64,000 bases of DNA from Parabacteroides goldsteinii DSM 19448 = WAL 12034 (GCF_000969835.1 NZ_KQ033913.1:1098501-1162500); one strand, 5' to 3'. Numbered from the stretch's first letter, positions 18,421 through 27,761 are shown. Translations and numbers: made by a program. The notes: generated from the letters alone by a model not told the origin.

Positions 18421-19572
18421 ATGAATAACTTTGAGTTTGCTAATCCTGTAAAAGTTGTATTCGGGAAAGGTACAATTGCACGTTTATCAGCCTTGATTCC
18501 TGCCGGAAGTAGAGTGTTAATGGTCTATGGAGGCGGAAGTATTAAGAAAAACGGAATCTATGACCAGGTGACAAATGCATTGAACGGTTTTGAAGTGACT
18601 GAATTTTCAGGAATCGAAGCCAATCCGCATTATGAAACCTGCATGAAAGCCGTTGATGTCGTTAAAGAGAAAAATATTGATTTCCTGCTGGCAGTAGGAG
18701 GCGGTTCGGTTATAGATGCCACCAAGTTCATTGCCGCAGCTTATTATTATGAAGGCGAACCTTGGGATATTTTATCCAAAGGCGGTGTGATTAAGAAAGC
18801 ATTGCCACTGGGTGTCGTATTGACATTATCGGCTACCGGTTCCGAAATGAATGAGCGTTCTGTTATTTCACGTGCCGAAACCCGTGAGAAACTGAATTTT
18901 GCATCTCCGTTGGTATTTCCGCAGTTTGCAATACTTGATCCGGAAGTAACTTATTCATTACCGGCGAGACAGGTAGCCAATGGTGTTGTCGATTCATTTA
19001 TTCATGTCGTAGAGCAATATCTTACTTATCCGGTTAATGCCAAGGTACAGGATGCTTTTTCCGAAGGACTGATGAAAGTGATCTATGAGGAAGGTCTCAA
19101 GGTGTTGGATAATCCGCATGATTATGATATCCGTGCCAATCTGATGTGGGCCGCTACCAATGCTTTGAACGTATGGATCGGACAAGGGGTTCCTCAGGAT
19201 TGGTCGTCTCACCGTATGGGATATGCACTGACTGCCCAATTCGGCCTGGACCATGCACAGACGTTGGCAATACTTTTGCCGGGCGTTATGACATATATGT
19301 TTAAGGAGAAACAAGTAAAACTGGCCCGTATAGGTGAAGTAGTTTTCGGTATAACCGGCGGAACGGAAGAAGAACGTGCCCGTCAAACAATCACGGCCTG
19401 CGAAGATTTTTTCCGCCGGATGGGGTTGAATACCCGTTTGAGTGAATGTGGCATTACAGAAAACGACTTGGATGCATTGGCTGCTCCTGTGGATAAACAA
19501 GGCTGGCATCTGGGTGAACATCACAATATTGACAGTAAGGTAACGCGCGATATCTTATTGTTGCGTTTATAA
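18421..19572 (+). CDS. Iron-containing alcohol dehydrogenase (butanol dehydrogenase/YqhD-like)
   Basis: This 383-aa group III alcohol dehydrogenase reduces aldehydes with NAD(P)H. The dinucleotide-binding GGGS motifs (MVYGGGSIKKNG, LAVGGGSVIDATKF) and the metal-binding His in VVDSFIHVVEQYLT and FGLDHAQTLAI are present. The BdhA/YqhD subgroup is the best fit. It starts 4 bp after the exonuclease and is thus co-transcribed with dnaN, although it has no obvious link to replication. It is followed by an unusual 22-bp-phased repeat array before coaBC. Confidence 0.93.
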   Translation: MNNFEFANPVKVVFGKGTIARLSALIPAGSRVLMVYGGGSIKKNGIYDQVTNALNGFEVTEFSGIEANPHYETCMKAVDVVKEKNIDFLLAVGGGSVIDATKFIAAAYYYEGEPWDILSKGGVIKKALPLGVVLTLSATGSEMNERSVISRAETREKLNFASPLVFPQFAILDPEVTYSLPARQVANGVVDSFIHVVEQYLTYPVNAKVQDAFSEGLMKVIYEEGLKVLDNPHDYDIRANLMWAATNALNVWIGQGVPQDWSSHRMGYALTAQFGLDHAQTLAILLPGVMTYMFKEKQVKLARIGEVVFGITGGTEEERARQTITACEDFFRRMGLNTRLSECGITENDLDALAAPVDKQGWHLGEHHNIDSKVTRDILLLRL

Positions 19573-19583
19573 GGAAAAAGATA

Positions 19584-19659
19584 CATCCGGGAGGAAAATT
19601 AATTCCATCCGGGAGAAAGTCAAATTTCTCTCGGATGAAACTAAAATCCCTTTCGGATG
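19584..19659. repeat. Four-unit 22-bp-phased dyad array
   Basis: Ten-base units start exactly every 22 bp: CATCCGGGAG at 19584 and 19606, then CTCTCGGATG at 19628 and CTTTCGGATG at 19650. The first two keep one half of the palindrome CATCCGGATG and the last two the other half. The whole array is therefore symmetric about 19621.5. The spacers differ. It fills the gap between the alcohol dehydrogenase and coaBC genes. It could act as protein-binding sites or as an RNA hairpin. Confidence 0.75.
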
Positions 19660-19682
19660 AATATTTATTTGAATGAATAAGA

Positions 19683-20888
19683 ATGATGCTGAAAGGTAAA
19701 CATATCATATTAGGAATTACAGGAAGTATAGCTGCTTATAAAGCTGCTTATATTATCCGTGCATTGGTAAAGAAAGGTGCCGAGGTACAGGTTGTAATAA
19801 CACCTGCTGGGAAAGAGTTTATTACACCGATAACACTCTCTGCCTTAAGTAGTAATCCCGTTATCAGTGAGTTTTTCTCTAACCGCGACGGCTCGTGGCA
19901 CAGCCATGTCGATTTGGGACTGTGGGCAGATGCCATGCTGATTGCTCCGGCAACAGCGTCGACAATCGGCAAGATGGCTAATGGAATAGCCGATAACATG
20001 CTGGTGACAACTTACCTGTCTTGCAAAGCACCCGTTTTCATCGCTCCGGCAATGGACCTGGATATGTTTGCCCATCCTTCTACACAACAGAATCTGGACC
20101 GTCTCCGTTCATTCGGAAACCATATCATCGAACCAGCTGAAGGTGAATTGGCAAGCCATCTGGTAGGTAAAGGCAGGATGGAGGAACCGGATAAGATTAT
20201 AGCTGTTCTGGAAGAGTTTTTCGCTTCCCGCACCGTCCTTGAAAAAAAAAAGATTGTAATAACAGCCGGTCCGACGTACGAAAAGATTGATCCCGTACGT
20301 TTTATAGGTAACTATTCTTCCGGGAAGATGGGATTTGCACTGGCAGAGGCCTGTGCACAGCAAGGGGCCGAAGTTACATTGATAGCCGGCCCGGTATCGT
20401 TGACGACCACGCATCCGAATATACAACGGATTGATGTGGAATCTGCCGAAGAAATGTATCAGGCGGCCATGACGGCTTTTCCCGAAGCGGATGCCGGTAT
20501 ATTATGTGCGGCTGTAGCCGATTATCGTCCGGAGATACAAGCAGACGAAAAGATCAAACGCGAAAGTAAAGGGGAAATGATGCTTCACCTGGTTCCGAAC
20601 AAAGATATTGCTGCCTCCTTAGGGGCAATTAAACGGGAAGGACAGGTTCTGGTCGGTTTTGCTTTGGAGACAAATAACGAAGCAACGAATGCCGAAAGCA
20701 AATTGAAGCGGAAAAATCTCGATTTCATCGTGTTGAACTCGCTTCGTGACGTAGGCGCTGGTTTCCGTTGCGATACCAATAAGATATCCATTATCGACCG
20801 TCAGGGAGAAACAACCGGTTATCCGTTGAAATCAAAACAAGGGGTAGCTGTTGATATCGTAAATAAGTTGGCAACATTATTGAAATGA
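19683..20888 (+). CDS. coaBC: Bifunctional phosphopantothenoylcysteine decarboxylase/phosphopantothenate-cysteine ligase
   Basis: This 401-aa enzyme performs two consecutive steps of coenzyme A synthesis. The N-terminal flavoprotein domain (GITGSIAAYKA) has the catalytic His75 in SHVDLG. The C-terminal ligase domain begins around VITAGPTYEKIDPVRFIGNY with SSGKMGFALAEA. At the position of the E. coli Dfp catalytic Cys158, the sequence reads ELASHLVGKGRM, that is Ser158. The start may be either of two adjacent ATGs. The stop overlaps the DUF4835 gene (ATGA). Confidence 0.97.
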   Translation: MMLKGKHIILGITGSIAAYKAAYIIRALVKKGAEVQVVITPAGKEFITPITLSALSSNPVISEFFSNRDGSWHSHVDLGLWADAMLIAPATASTIGKMANGIADNMLVTTYLSCKAPVFIAPAMDLDMFAHPSTQQNLDRLRSFGNHIIEPAEGELASHLVGKGRMEEPDKIIAVLEEFFASRTVLEKKKIVITAGPTYEKIDPVRFIGNYSSGKMGFALAEACAQQGAEVTLIAGPVSLTTTHPNIQRIDVESAEEMYQAAMTAFPEADAGILCAAVADYRPEIQADEKIKRESKGEMMLHLVPNKDIAASLGAIKREGQVLVGFALETNNEATNAESKLKRKNLDFIVLNSLRDVGAGFRCDTNKISIIDRQGETTGYPLKSKQGVAVDIVNKLATLLK

Positions 20889-21799
20889 AAATGATTAAAA
20901 GACTGTTATTCCTGTTCCTGTTGGGAACTACATCCTTTATCGGTTATGCGCAAGATAGAGCAAACGAGTTTAATGCCCAGGTCAAAATCAACAGTGATAA
21001 GATCCAGGGGACTAATAAGCAGGTATATACTACTTTGCAGGACGCTTTGACTCAGTTTATCAATACCCGGAAATGGACGGATGCAACTTTTGGTATCAAC
21101 GAACGGATTGACTGTACTTTTAATATCATTATCAACGAGGCTACTGATAACAGTTATAAGGCTGAATTGCAGATTCAGGCTAGTCGTCCGGTGTACAACT
21201 CAAGTTATGTAACGACTTTGCTGAATTTCCGTGATACACAATTAGACTTTGATTACACAGAGTTCGAACAGTTGGAATATACGGAGAATACGTTAAACAG
21301 TAACCTGATCGCTACTGTTGTTTTCTATTTATATACGATTCTGGGACTCGATTTCGACAGCTTTTCACCTAGAGGCGGAACAGCTTTTTTCCAACAAGCG
21401 CAACAGGTTGTCACCCTGGCGCAGTCTCAAATGTCGTGGAACGGTTGGAAAGCCTTTGACAGTGACCGTAACCGGCACGCAATAGCAACAGCATTGAATG
21501 AAAATGCTTCGGAAGGATATCGTGACATGTGGTATAATTATCACCGGAAAGGTCTCGATGAAATGGCTGCTAATGTGGATCGTGGACGTACTACGATCTT
21601 GTCTTTATTGCCGACATTGGAGGAATTGAAGAAAACCCGTCCGACATCTGTCCTGTTACAAATGTTTGCCGATTCCAAATTGGATGAAGTTGTTGCCATA
21701 TATTCCAAAGCAACTACGACCGAAAAGCAGGAAGGATACAAAATGCTTTCTAACCTGTATCCGGCAATGACAACCCGTTTGGAGCCACTTAAAAAGTAA
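20885..21799 (+). CDS. DUF4835 family exported protein (PorD-like, type IX secretion associated)
   Basis: This 304-aa protein has an N-terminal signal peptide (LLFLFLLGTTSFIGYAQ). It belongs to DUF4835, whose members are often named PorD for an association with type IX secretion. The naming is from family memory, and no T9SS component is present elsewhere in this window. It overlaps coaBC by four bases and lies 9 bp before recN, the conserved Bacteroidota order. A periplasmic or envelope location is expected. Confidence 0.88.
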   Translation: MKMIKRLLFLFLLGTTSFIGYAQDRANEFNAQVKINSDKIQGTNKQVYTTLQDALTQFINTRKWTDATFGINERIDCTFNIIINEATDNSYKAELQIQASRPVYNSSYVTTLLNFRDTQLDFDYTEFEQLEYTENTLNSNLIATVVFYLYTILGLDFDSFSPRGGTAFFQQAQQVVTLAQSQMSWNGWKAFDSDRNRHAIATALNENASEGYRDMWYNYHRKGLDEMAANVDRGRTTILSLLPTLEELKKTRPTSVLLQMFADSKLDEVVAIYSKATTTEKQEGYKMLSNLYPAMTTRLEPLKK

Positions 21800-21808
21800 A
21801 AGAGAATT

Positions 21809-23473
21809 ATGCTGAGATCTTTATTCATACAGAATTTTGTCTTAATAGATAGTCTGGATATTCAGTTTGATAACGGCTTTTCGGTGATAACCGGTGAAAC
21901 GGGAGCCGGGAAGTCTATTATTTTAGGGGCTTTGTCGCTGGTATTGGGCCAACGGGCCGACGGGAAAAGTATCAAGAGTGGTTCGGATAAATGTGTGATC
22001 GAAGCAACATTTGATGTTTCCAAATATCAACTGGAAGAATTTTTTCATGTGAATGATCTGGAGTATGATCCGGAAATATGTATTCTTCGCAGGGAACTGT
22101 TTGCATCCGGCAAGTCGCGTGCTTTCGTTAACGATTCACCTGTGCCGCTTACCGTCATGAAGGAACTGGGAAGCCGACTGATCGATATACATTCGCAACA
22201 TCAGAACCTGTTGCTCGGAGATAATCGCTTCCAGATGAAGGTAATCGATGTAATGGCGGAAAACGAAATCCTTCTGATCCTGTATCGTAAAGAATACCAG
22301 CGTTATCTCTCTTTGAAACGGGAGTTGAAAGATTTGACGGAGAAGGCTGATCAGAACCGCCAGGAAGAGGATTATATCCGTTTCCAACTGGAACAACTGA
22401 CGGATGCTCATCTGGTTGCCGGTGAACAGGAAGAACTGGAGCAGGAGTTGGAGACATTGTCGCATGCCGAAGATATTAAAGGATCCTTATATAAAATAAC
22501 AGAATTGTTGAATGGCGAAGAGCAGGGAAGCGTACAGCTTATCAAAGAGGCCCTTTCGACCGCCGATTCGTTGGAAAGGTTTTATCCAAAAGCCAGGGAG
22601 ATTGCCGAACGTCTGCGTTCTGCCTATATTGATCTGAACGACCTGGCCTCAGAAACCGATGTTCTTAAAGAAGATGTCGAGTTCAATCCTGAACGTCTCG
22701 AATGGGTGAACGAACGCCTGAACACTTTGTACACATTGGAACAGAAACACCGGGTTCCGACAGTGGAAGAGTTGATTGCCATTCAGGATAAATATACGGA
22801 ACAGCTACATGATATAGACTCTTTCGACGAGCAGATCGAGGGTATAAAAGCCCAGTTGGAAATATCATATCAGGAATTACTTCAGCAGGCCGCTGTTTTG
22901 AGTGAGCAACGTAAGATCGCCTCCAAAGCTATTGCCTCTCAACTGGTAAAAATGGTTATTCCGCTGGGGATGCCGAACGTGAGGTTTGCCATCGGTTTTG
23001 TTACCCGTCCGGAGCCGGAAAGCGATGGAATGGACGATATTCGTTTCCTTTTCTCTGCCAATAAGAGTGGCGAACTGCAACCGGTTGCCCAAACTGCTTC
23101 CGGTGGTGAAATATCCCGTCTTATGTTATGCATCAAGGCAATGATTGCCGGCTTCACAGCTCTTCCCGCTATTATTTTTGATGAAGTGGATACAGGAGTT
23201 TCCGGTGATATCGCCGATAAAATGGGGGATATTATGCAGGATCTGGGTACAAAGATGCAAGTGATAACCATTACCCATTTGCCACAGATTGCTGCGAAAG
23301 GTAAAGATCATTTCTTTGTCTATAAGGAAGATACAACGGAACGTACGATAACCCGCATTAAAAAATTGAATAAAGAAGAACGTGTTAAAGAGGTTGCCCG
23401 CATGTTGAGCGGTGCGTCACTAACCGGCGCTTCGATAGCCAATGCAAAAGAGTTATTGAAAACTAAACGCTGA
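21809..23473 (+). CDS. recN: DNA repair protein RecN
   Basis: This 554-aa SMC-like ATPase acts in double-strand-break repair. Walker A is at residues 29-36 (GETGAGKS), and a long coiled-coil middle carries many Glu/Leu/Lys heptads. The signature TASGGEISRLMLCIKAMI and the Walker B FDEVDTGVSG complete the C-terminal ATPase half. The length is normal for the family. It closes the dnaN-recN gene group. In related genomes rlmB commonly follows closely, but here about 4.4 kb of other genes intervene. Confidence 0.97.
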   Translation: MLRSLFIQNFVLIDSLDIQFDNGFSVITGETGAGKSIILGALSLVLGQRADGKSIKSGSDKCVIEATFDVSKYQLEEFFHVNDLEYDPEICILRRELFASGKSRAFVNDSPVPLTVMKELGSRLIDIHSQHQNLLLGDNRFQMKVIDVMAENEILLILYRKEYQRYLSLKRELKDLTEKADQNRQEEDYIRFQLEQLTDAHLVAGEQEELEQELETLSHAEDIKGSLYKITELLNGEEQGSVQLIKEALSTADSLERFYPKAREIAERLRSAYIDLNDLASETDVLKEDVEFNPERLEWVNERLNTLYTLEQKHRVPTVEELIAIQDKYTEQLHDIDSFDEQIEGIKAQLEISYQELLQQAAVLSEQRKIASKAIASQLVKMVIPLGMPNVRFAIGFVTRPEPESDGMDDIRFLFSANKSGELQPVAQTASGGEISRLMLCIKAMIAGFTALPAIIFDEVDTGVSGDIADKMGDIMQDLGTKMQVITITHLPQIAAKGKDHFFVYKEDTTERTITRIKKLNKEERVKEVARMLSGASLTGASIANAKELLKTKR

Positions 23474-23540
23474 TATGTCTATTAAACCTTTTATATCTAG
23501 AACGGTCATAGATGTAATTACTAACTAAAAATGAACAGTC

Positions 23541-24302
23541 ATGAAACGGATTAGCTTTATATGTTTGTTGATTTTATTGTGCAGTTTGCCGGGACAAGCT
23601 CAGTTTTGGATCAGTTTTGGTTGGAATGAGCCACATTGCCAGAGTTGTCTCTGGATGGAACAGGCCATGCGCCTGAACGGAAGACAGGCCGCCGATTATC
23701 ATAATATCGTACATAAGTACGGTCAGAGAATAGAAAAGGAAGCCCGTAAGCATTACCGCTATTGGGACCAGTCTGCCAAGAAGATATTTAATCTGCGTAT
23801 GGAACGTGACCGTAAGTTGCAACGAGTTCTTTCTCCTTCGCAGTTCCGTCTGTATGTTCGTTTTGTTCGCGAACGTCCGCAGCGTATCCATGATTATCAG
23901 GGATGGTATAATAACCCCCACTATCCGAATTATCGTCCCTCTGATATTTGCTGGCGTTATGAAGACCATTACTGGCATAATCAATGGGAATATTCAAACG
24001 GACGATGGCATGGGCGTTTTGATGACGGTAAGTGGTATCGGGGTAAATACGATCGTCCCAATCATCATGATAACGGACAGTGGCGTCCGGACAACCATAA
24101 TCGTCCCAATAATAACCAGCATTTCAATAAACCGTCCAGACCGGGAAATGATCGGTACGATAAGGATAAAAGACCGGACAACCGGAGAGACCGCGACCGT
24201 GATAGAGACAGGAAAGACAAAGACAGAAAAGAAAAGGATAAAAAGGAAAAAGACAATAAACGGCAGGAAAGTAAACGCTCTGAAGTTTACCGCAGAAGCT
24301 GA
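23541..24302 (+). CDS. Secreted basic protein with low-complexity charged tail, unknown function
   Basis: This 253-aa protein has a signal peptide (FICLLILLCSLPGQAQFW). A helical region of about 100 residues with a repeated HxxxxKxxQ-like pattern follows, then a Trp/Tyr/His/Asn-rich stretch (WYRGKYDRPNHHDNGQWRP). It ends in a highly charged tail of Lys, Asp, Arg and Glu (about residues 205-253). The tail might bind nucleic acid or acidic polymers, but nothing identifies a function. It stands 67 bp after recN and starts the accessory block before rlmB. Confidence 0.8.
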   Translation: MKRISFICLLILLCSLPGQAQFWISFGWNEPHCQSCLWMEQAMRLNGRQAADYHNIVHKYGQRIEKEARKHYRYWDQSAKKIFNLRMERDRKLQRVLSPSQFRLYVRFVRERPQRIHDYQGWYNNPHYPNYRPSDICWRYEDHYWHNQWEYSNGRWHGRFDDGKWYRGKYDRPNHHDNGQWRPDNHNRPNNNQHFNKPSRPGNDRYDKDKRPDNRRDRDRDRDRKDKDRKEKDKKEKDNKRQESKRSEVYRRS

Positions 24303-24323
24303 AAATACTGATTGAACTTTCCG

Positions 24324-24365
24324 GAACATGAGTTTGTTCCTAGTATAAAGAATAAACTCATGTTC
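24324..24365 (+). promoter_or_regulatory. Hairpin enclosing the start codon of the DUF1622 gene
   Basis: GAACATGAGTTTGTTC (24324-24339) pairs with GAATAAACTCATGTTC (24350-24365) over 16 bp with one G-U pair and a 10-nt loop. The ATG of the downstream gene (24360-24362) lies inside the right arm. In RNA this would mask the initiation site. As DNA it could be an operator. Confidence 0.55.
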
Positions 24366-24707
24366 ACGCATTTTCTAAATATTCTGGCTACGGTTATCAG
24401 TGTGGTAAGCCTGCTGATCGTTACTTATGGGGCACTGGTCGCTTTTATCTCTTTTCTGGGAAACGAACTCAAGCGATTTACCGGACAATATTCAACAGTC
24501 AATATCCGTCGGCTGCGAGCGGAATTAGGTACTTATTTATTATTGGGATTGGAGTTGCTGATCGCTTCAGATATTCTTAAAACCGTCTTGGAACCCAGTT
24601 TGGACGAACTGGCTATCCTTGGCGGTATTGTTGTTTTAAGGACCATCCTTTCCGTTTTTCTGAATAAGGAGATTAAAGAGTTGGATAGTGAAAAGGAGGC
24701 CTCATGA
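24360..24707 (+). CDS. DUF1622 family membrane protein
   Basis: This 115-aa protein has three predicted hydrophobic segments (ILATVISVVSLLIVTYGALV, YLLLGLELLIASDILKTVL, LAILGGIVVLRTILSVFL). It matches the DUF1622 pattern of small integral membrane proteins, including the conserved RAELGTYLLLGLELLIA segment. The ATG at 24360 gives the usual family start. A TTG at 24312 would add 16 residues without clear character. The start codon is buried in a strong hairpin. The function is unknown. Confidence 0.85.
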   Translation: MFTHFLNILATVISVVSLLIVTYGALVAFISFLGNELKRFTGQYSTVNIRRLRAELGTYLLLGLELLIASDILKTVLEPSLDELAILGGIVVLRTILSVFLNKEIKELDSEKEAS

Positions 24708-24740
24708 ACTTTCAGGATTAGGATATGTCGTTAAAAATCG

Positions 24741-24748
24741 TACTTTTG
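24741..24748 (+). promoter_or_regulatory. -7 element before the small membrane protein gene
   Basis: TACTTTTG matches TAnnTTTG and lies 22 bp before the ATG at 24770. It supports that start over an in-frame ATG at 24725, which lies upstream of the promoter element. Confidence 0.5.
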
Positions 24749-24769
24749 CATTTCAGTAAAAGTAGACGG

Positions 24770-25180
24770 ATGTTCAGAGTTAATAAGCGGATATTATTAT
24801 TTATAGCAGGTTGCGTATGGATTATAGCCGGAGTCAATATTCTCCGGATCGGAATTCTTACGTGGATGCATGATGCCCATTACTCGGTGTTAAAGGTAGG
24901 AGAAGCAGTTATTGTGTTTCTGTTATTCCTCAATTTTGTGTTTTTACGTTTGTTCAGAAAGCATAGCCGTCGTATTGCCCAAAAAGGAGAAAAGAATTGT
25001 CCTTTCTCTTTCTTTGATGCCAAAGGTTGGATTGTGATGATTTTTATGATCACTTTAGGAGTGGGAATTCGTCATTCCCGTTTATTGCCGGACTCTTTTA
25101 TTTCCGTTTTTTATACAGGTTTGTCATCTGCACTGATCATTACCGGAATATTGTTTCTCATTCGAGGAATAAAGAGTTAA
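24770..25180 (+). CDS. Small four-helix membrane protein, unknown function
   Basis: This 136-aa protein has about four hydrophobic helices (ILLFIAGCVWIIAGVNILRI, VGEAVIVFLLFLNFVFL, WIVMIFMITLGVGI, SALIITGILFLIRG). It has a conserved-looking cytosolic stretch NCPFSFFDAKGW and a likely exposed RHSRLLPDSF loop. I do not recognise the family beyond small Bacteroidota membrane proteins. The start at 24770 is preferred because a -7 promoter element lies between it and an earlier ATG at 24725. Confidence 0.75.
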   Translation: MFRVNKRILLFIAGCVWIIAGVNILRIGILTWMHDAHYSVLKVGEAVIVFLLFLNFVFLRLFRKHSRRIAQKGEKNCPFSFFDAKGWIVMIFMITLGVGIRHSRLLPDSFISVFYTGLSSALIITGILFLIRGIKS

Positions 25181-25379
25181 AAGTTTATATGACGTAATTT
25201 ATTGAATATTAGAATTGTTGGAATGATAATTTTTTTTGTTCTATTTTATATGAATTATAATATTTATTAGTATATTTGTTAACAAGTTTAATGTGCTTAT
25301 TGAAATAATTTTTCTCAAATAGAATTGTTAATTAAATTAGAGTTATTTCCTTTTTTATAACTAATAAATGTATTGTCTT

Positions 25380-25757
25380 ATGAAAAAGTTAATCTTATTC
25401 TTTATGTTATTTTTAGGCATAACTGTTCACGGTTTTGCGCAATATCAATCACATAGTGAGTGTCGTGATCCTGCATGTCTTGGTTTATTGGCTTCTTGTA
25501 GCGTCTCTTTTGTTAATGCGACAGAAGTTACAATATATGTACCCAAGCCACCTGTTGATGTTATTGGCATTAATTCTCCTCTTCCTGTTTTTGATTGGGG
25601 ATATGATGGTAATAGGATTAAAATTGTTCTTAGAAAATCTGTCACAGAAAGTGGTATCGCATTATTAGATATTGTTGTTAATAAGCGGGGAACTGTTGCA
25701 GGGCATGACTATCAATGCTATTATCATGTTGAATTGAATATCACAAAAGCAAACTAA
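25380..25757 (+). CDS. Secreted small protein, unknown function
   Basis: This 125-aa exported protein has a signal peptide (LILFFMLFLGITVHGFAQ) and a Cys-containing mature part (CRDPACLGLLASCS), suggesting a disulfide-stabilised beta domain. The start at 25380 is preferred over an ATG four codons earlier because it gives a Lys-Lys signal start. The region is AT-rich and a 199-bp AT-rich gap precedes it. It ends 3 bp before the broken MG2/plug-like gene and is likely in one transcript with it. Confidence 0.75.
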   Translation: MKKLILFFMLFLGITVHGFAQYQSHSECRDPACLGLLASCSVSFVNATEVTIYVPKPPVDVIGINSPLPVFDWGYDGNRIKIVLRKSVTESGIALLDIVVNKRGTVAGHDYQCYYHVELNITKAN

Positions 25758-25760
25758 AAC

Positions 25761-27699
25761 ATGAAGGGTTTCTGTTATCTACTCTTGGTTTGTATAACAA
25801 ATCTTTTCACTTCGTTTACTTTTTTGCGGAGTGAAAAGATTTTATTGCATACCGATCATTCTGATTACAGACAGGGAGATACTATTTCTTTTTCCGGAAC
25901 CTTACTGGAAGCGACTACTTTAGAACCCTCAACTTATAGTAAATATGTTTATATAGAATTAATAAATAGGGAAGATTCTGTTTTGTGCCGACAGAAATAT
26001 AAGTGTGACTCCGCTTGTTTTAAGGGAGAGTTATTTCTCGAAACAGATTTGCCTTCCGGTAATTATTATCTGCGTGCTTATACTCGTTTGATGCAAAATT
26101 TTTCTCCAACAGCTTTTACCCTAATAACAATACCGGTCGATAACCTATCGACTACCCGGTATAGCGGTAACATTCCCAGCCATGTTTATTTTTACCCTGA
26201 AGGCGGTCATTTGTTATCCGGCAGTTTACAAAATGTAGCTTTTGAAGTAAAAGATGAAAATGGATTGCCGGTACAAACAACTGCTTCTCTGTGCAAAGGC
26301 TCGTCTGATACGGTTTATTCCAATTTGGTTACAGATAGCTATGGGATCGGTTCTTTTTCTTTTATTCCTGATTCTTCGTCTTTATTATATCCGGATAGGG
26401 TCACATCGTTTTCCTTGTCCGTCTGTAACCTCAGTACCTGTGTTGCAATTAAATCAGAACAGGGAACGAATTTGTTATAATATACTTTTCTCCGGTGATG
26501 ATACCGATACCTACTCTTTTATGCTTTTCCACAGGGGAGCGGTCTGTTTGCAACAAAAGATCGATACAGCACATAGAAGTGGTGTTATTCCGTTTACAGA
26601 TTATACGTCGGGGTTGATAGCCGGTATCTTATTGGACAAAAAGAACCGGGTGGTTTCAGAAACATTAATTTATTATGATTCCCGGCGCAGTTCTGCCAAT
26701 CAATTTACAACAGAAGAAAAGGCAGCATTACTTAACAGTGATTTGTCCCGACCCATTCCTGATCTGGCACTTTGTATGGACTCAACGAATAAATTGAGGA
26801 CATATTTGCTAACCAGAAAATGGGGACGCTTTATGTGGCAGGATATATTGCAGGATTCTTATGATTATCTTTATAAACCGGAGGATGTATTGGCTTTATC
26901 AGGATATGTTGAAACAGAATCCGGTCGCCCTCTTAAAAAAGGACATCTGATTGCCATTAATAATGATAAAGGCTTTACTTATGATGCAGATATTCTAAAT
27001 GGACGTTTTGTTATCGGTGTTGATGATTTTAAAGAAGGAGAGAGTTTCTTTTTGCAAGCCTATAATGAGAAAGGGAAAAGTTATGATTATAAGATAATAA
27101 TGGATAATGATACTTTTCCGGGTGTGGTAAATTTGTATAAAGAATTTTCTATGGGCATAAAGGAGCCTGCTTCTTCTGCCTATATTGATTCTTTTTCAAT
27201 CTACCATCTGCCTTCTATCACTGTTACGGCTCGTATAAAGGAAGACATTCCCTCTACAAAAGAATTTTATGGCGTAAATTATTTGGGTGAAAAAGAATTT
27301 GAAAATCCACCGTATCCTAACATAATCCCTTACCTGGAACGAATGATCGGATTTGAAATATGTGAGATTCAGCAGGGAGAAGATGAAAAAATGTCTGTAA
27401 ATGAAAAATATGAGATACGAACGACGCGGGGAGCGGCTTTAATTGGTAATTCAATTACCCGGAATGGGAATACGTTGGTTGTTTTGCTTGACGGATACGT
27501 AGTCGATACAACCTGGGCTTTGGAATCTCTGCATCCTGCGGATATTCGTTCTATCGAAAGACTTACGCCGGCACAGGCATTACGGTATACCTCCTTAGGC
27601 TTTGCCGGAGCGATTCTTATTCGAACAAAAGGCAATGATAAAGTAGAGCCAAAGTCTAAAGGGCTGATATATGCCCCGGGTGGGTTGTCTGATATATAG
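25761..27699 (+). pseudogene. MG2/TonB-plug-like surface protein gene, frameshifted
   Basis: Two overlapping frames make one exported protein of about 645 aa. The first (from 25761) has a signal peptide and a macroglobulin MG2-like region (HTDHSDYRQGDTISFSGTLL, LPSGNYYLRAYTRLM). The second (to 27699) continues with ILFSGDDTDTYSFMLFHRG and ends in a plug-like domain (LHPADIRSIERL, GFAGAILIRTKGN). Frame 1 stops at 26478-26480 in a TA-rich stretch (TTATAATATA). A lost TA dinucleotide would explain the break. Related Bacteroidota proteins are usually intact and longer. It may be a true pseudogene or a sequence error. Confidence 0.72.
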
Positions 27700-27753
27700 C
27701 TTGTTTTTACCCGCTTGCCATAATCAGATGACTGCTGGTTGATATAATATTCT

Positions 27754-27761
27754 TATCTTTG
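27754..27761 (+). promoter_or_regulatory. -7 element for rlmB
   Basis: TATCTTTG matches TAnnTTTG, 80 bp upstream of the rlmB start codon. Confidence 0.55.

Noticed and set aside
19584..19659. Array considered as a plain intrinsic terminator
   Set aside because: There is no T-tract after the symmetric centre in either direction, and the exact 22-bp phasing is not needed for a terminator.
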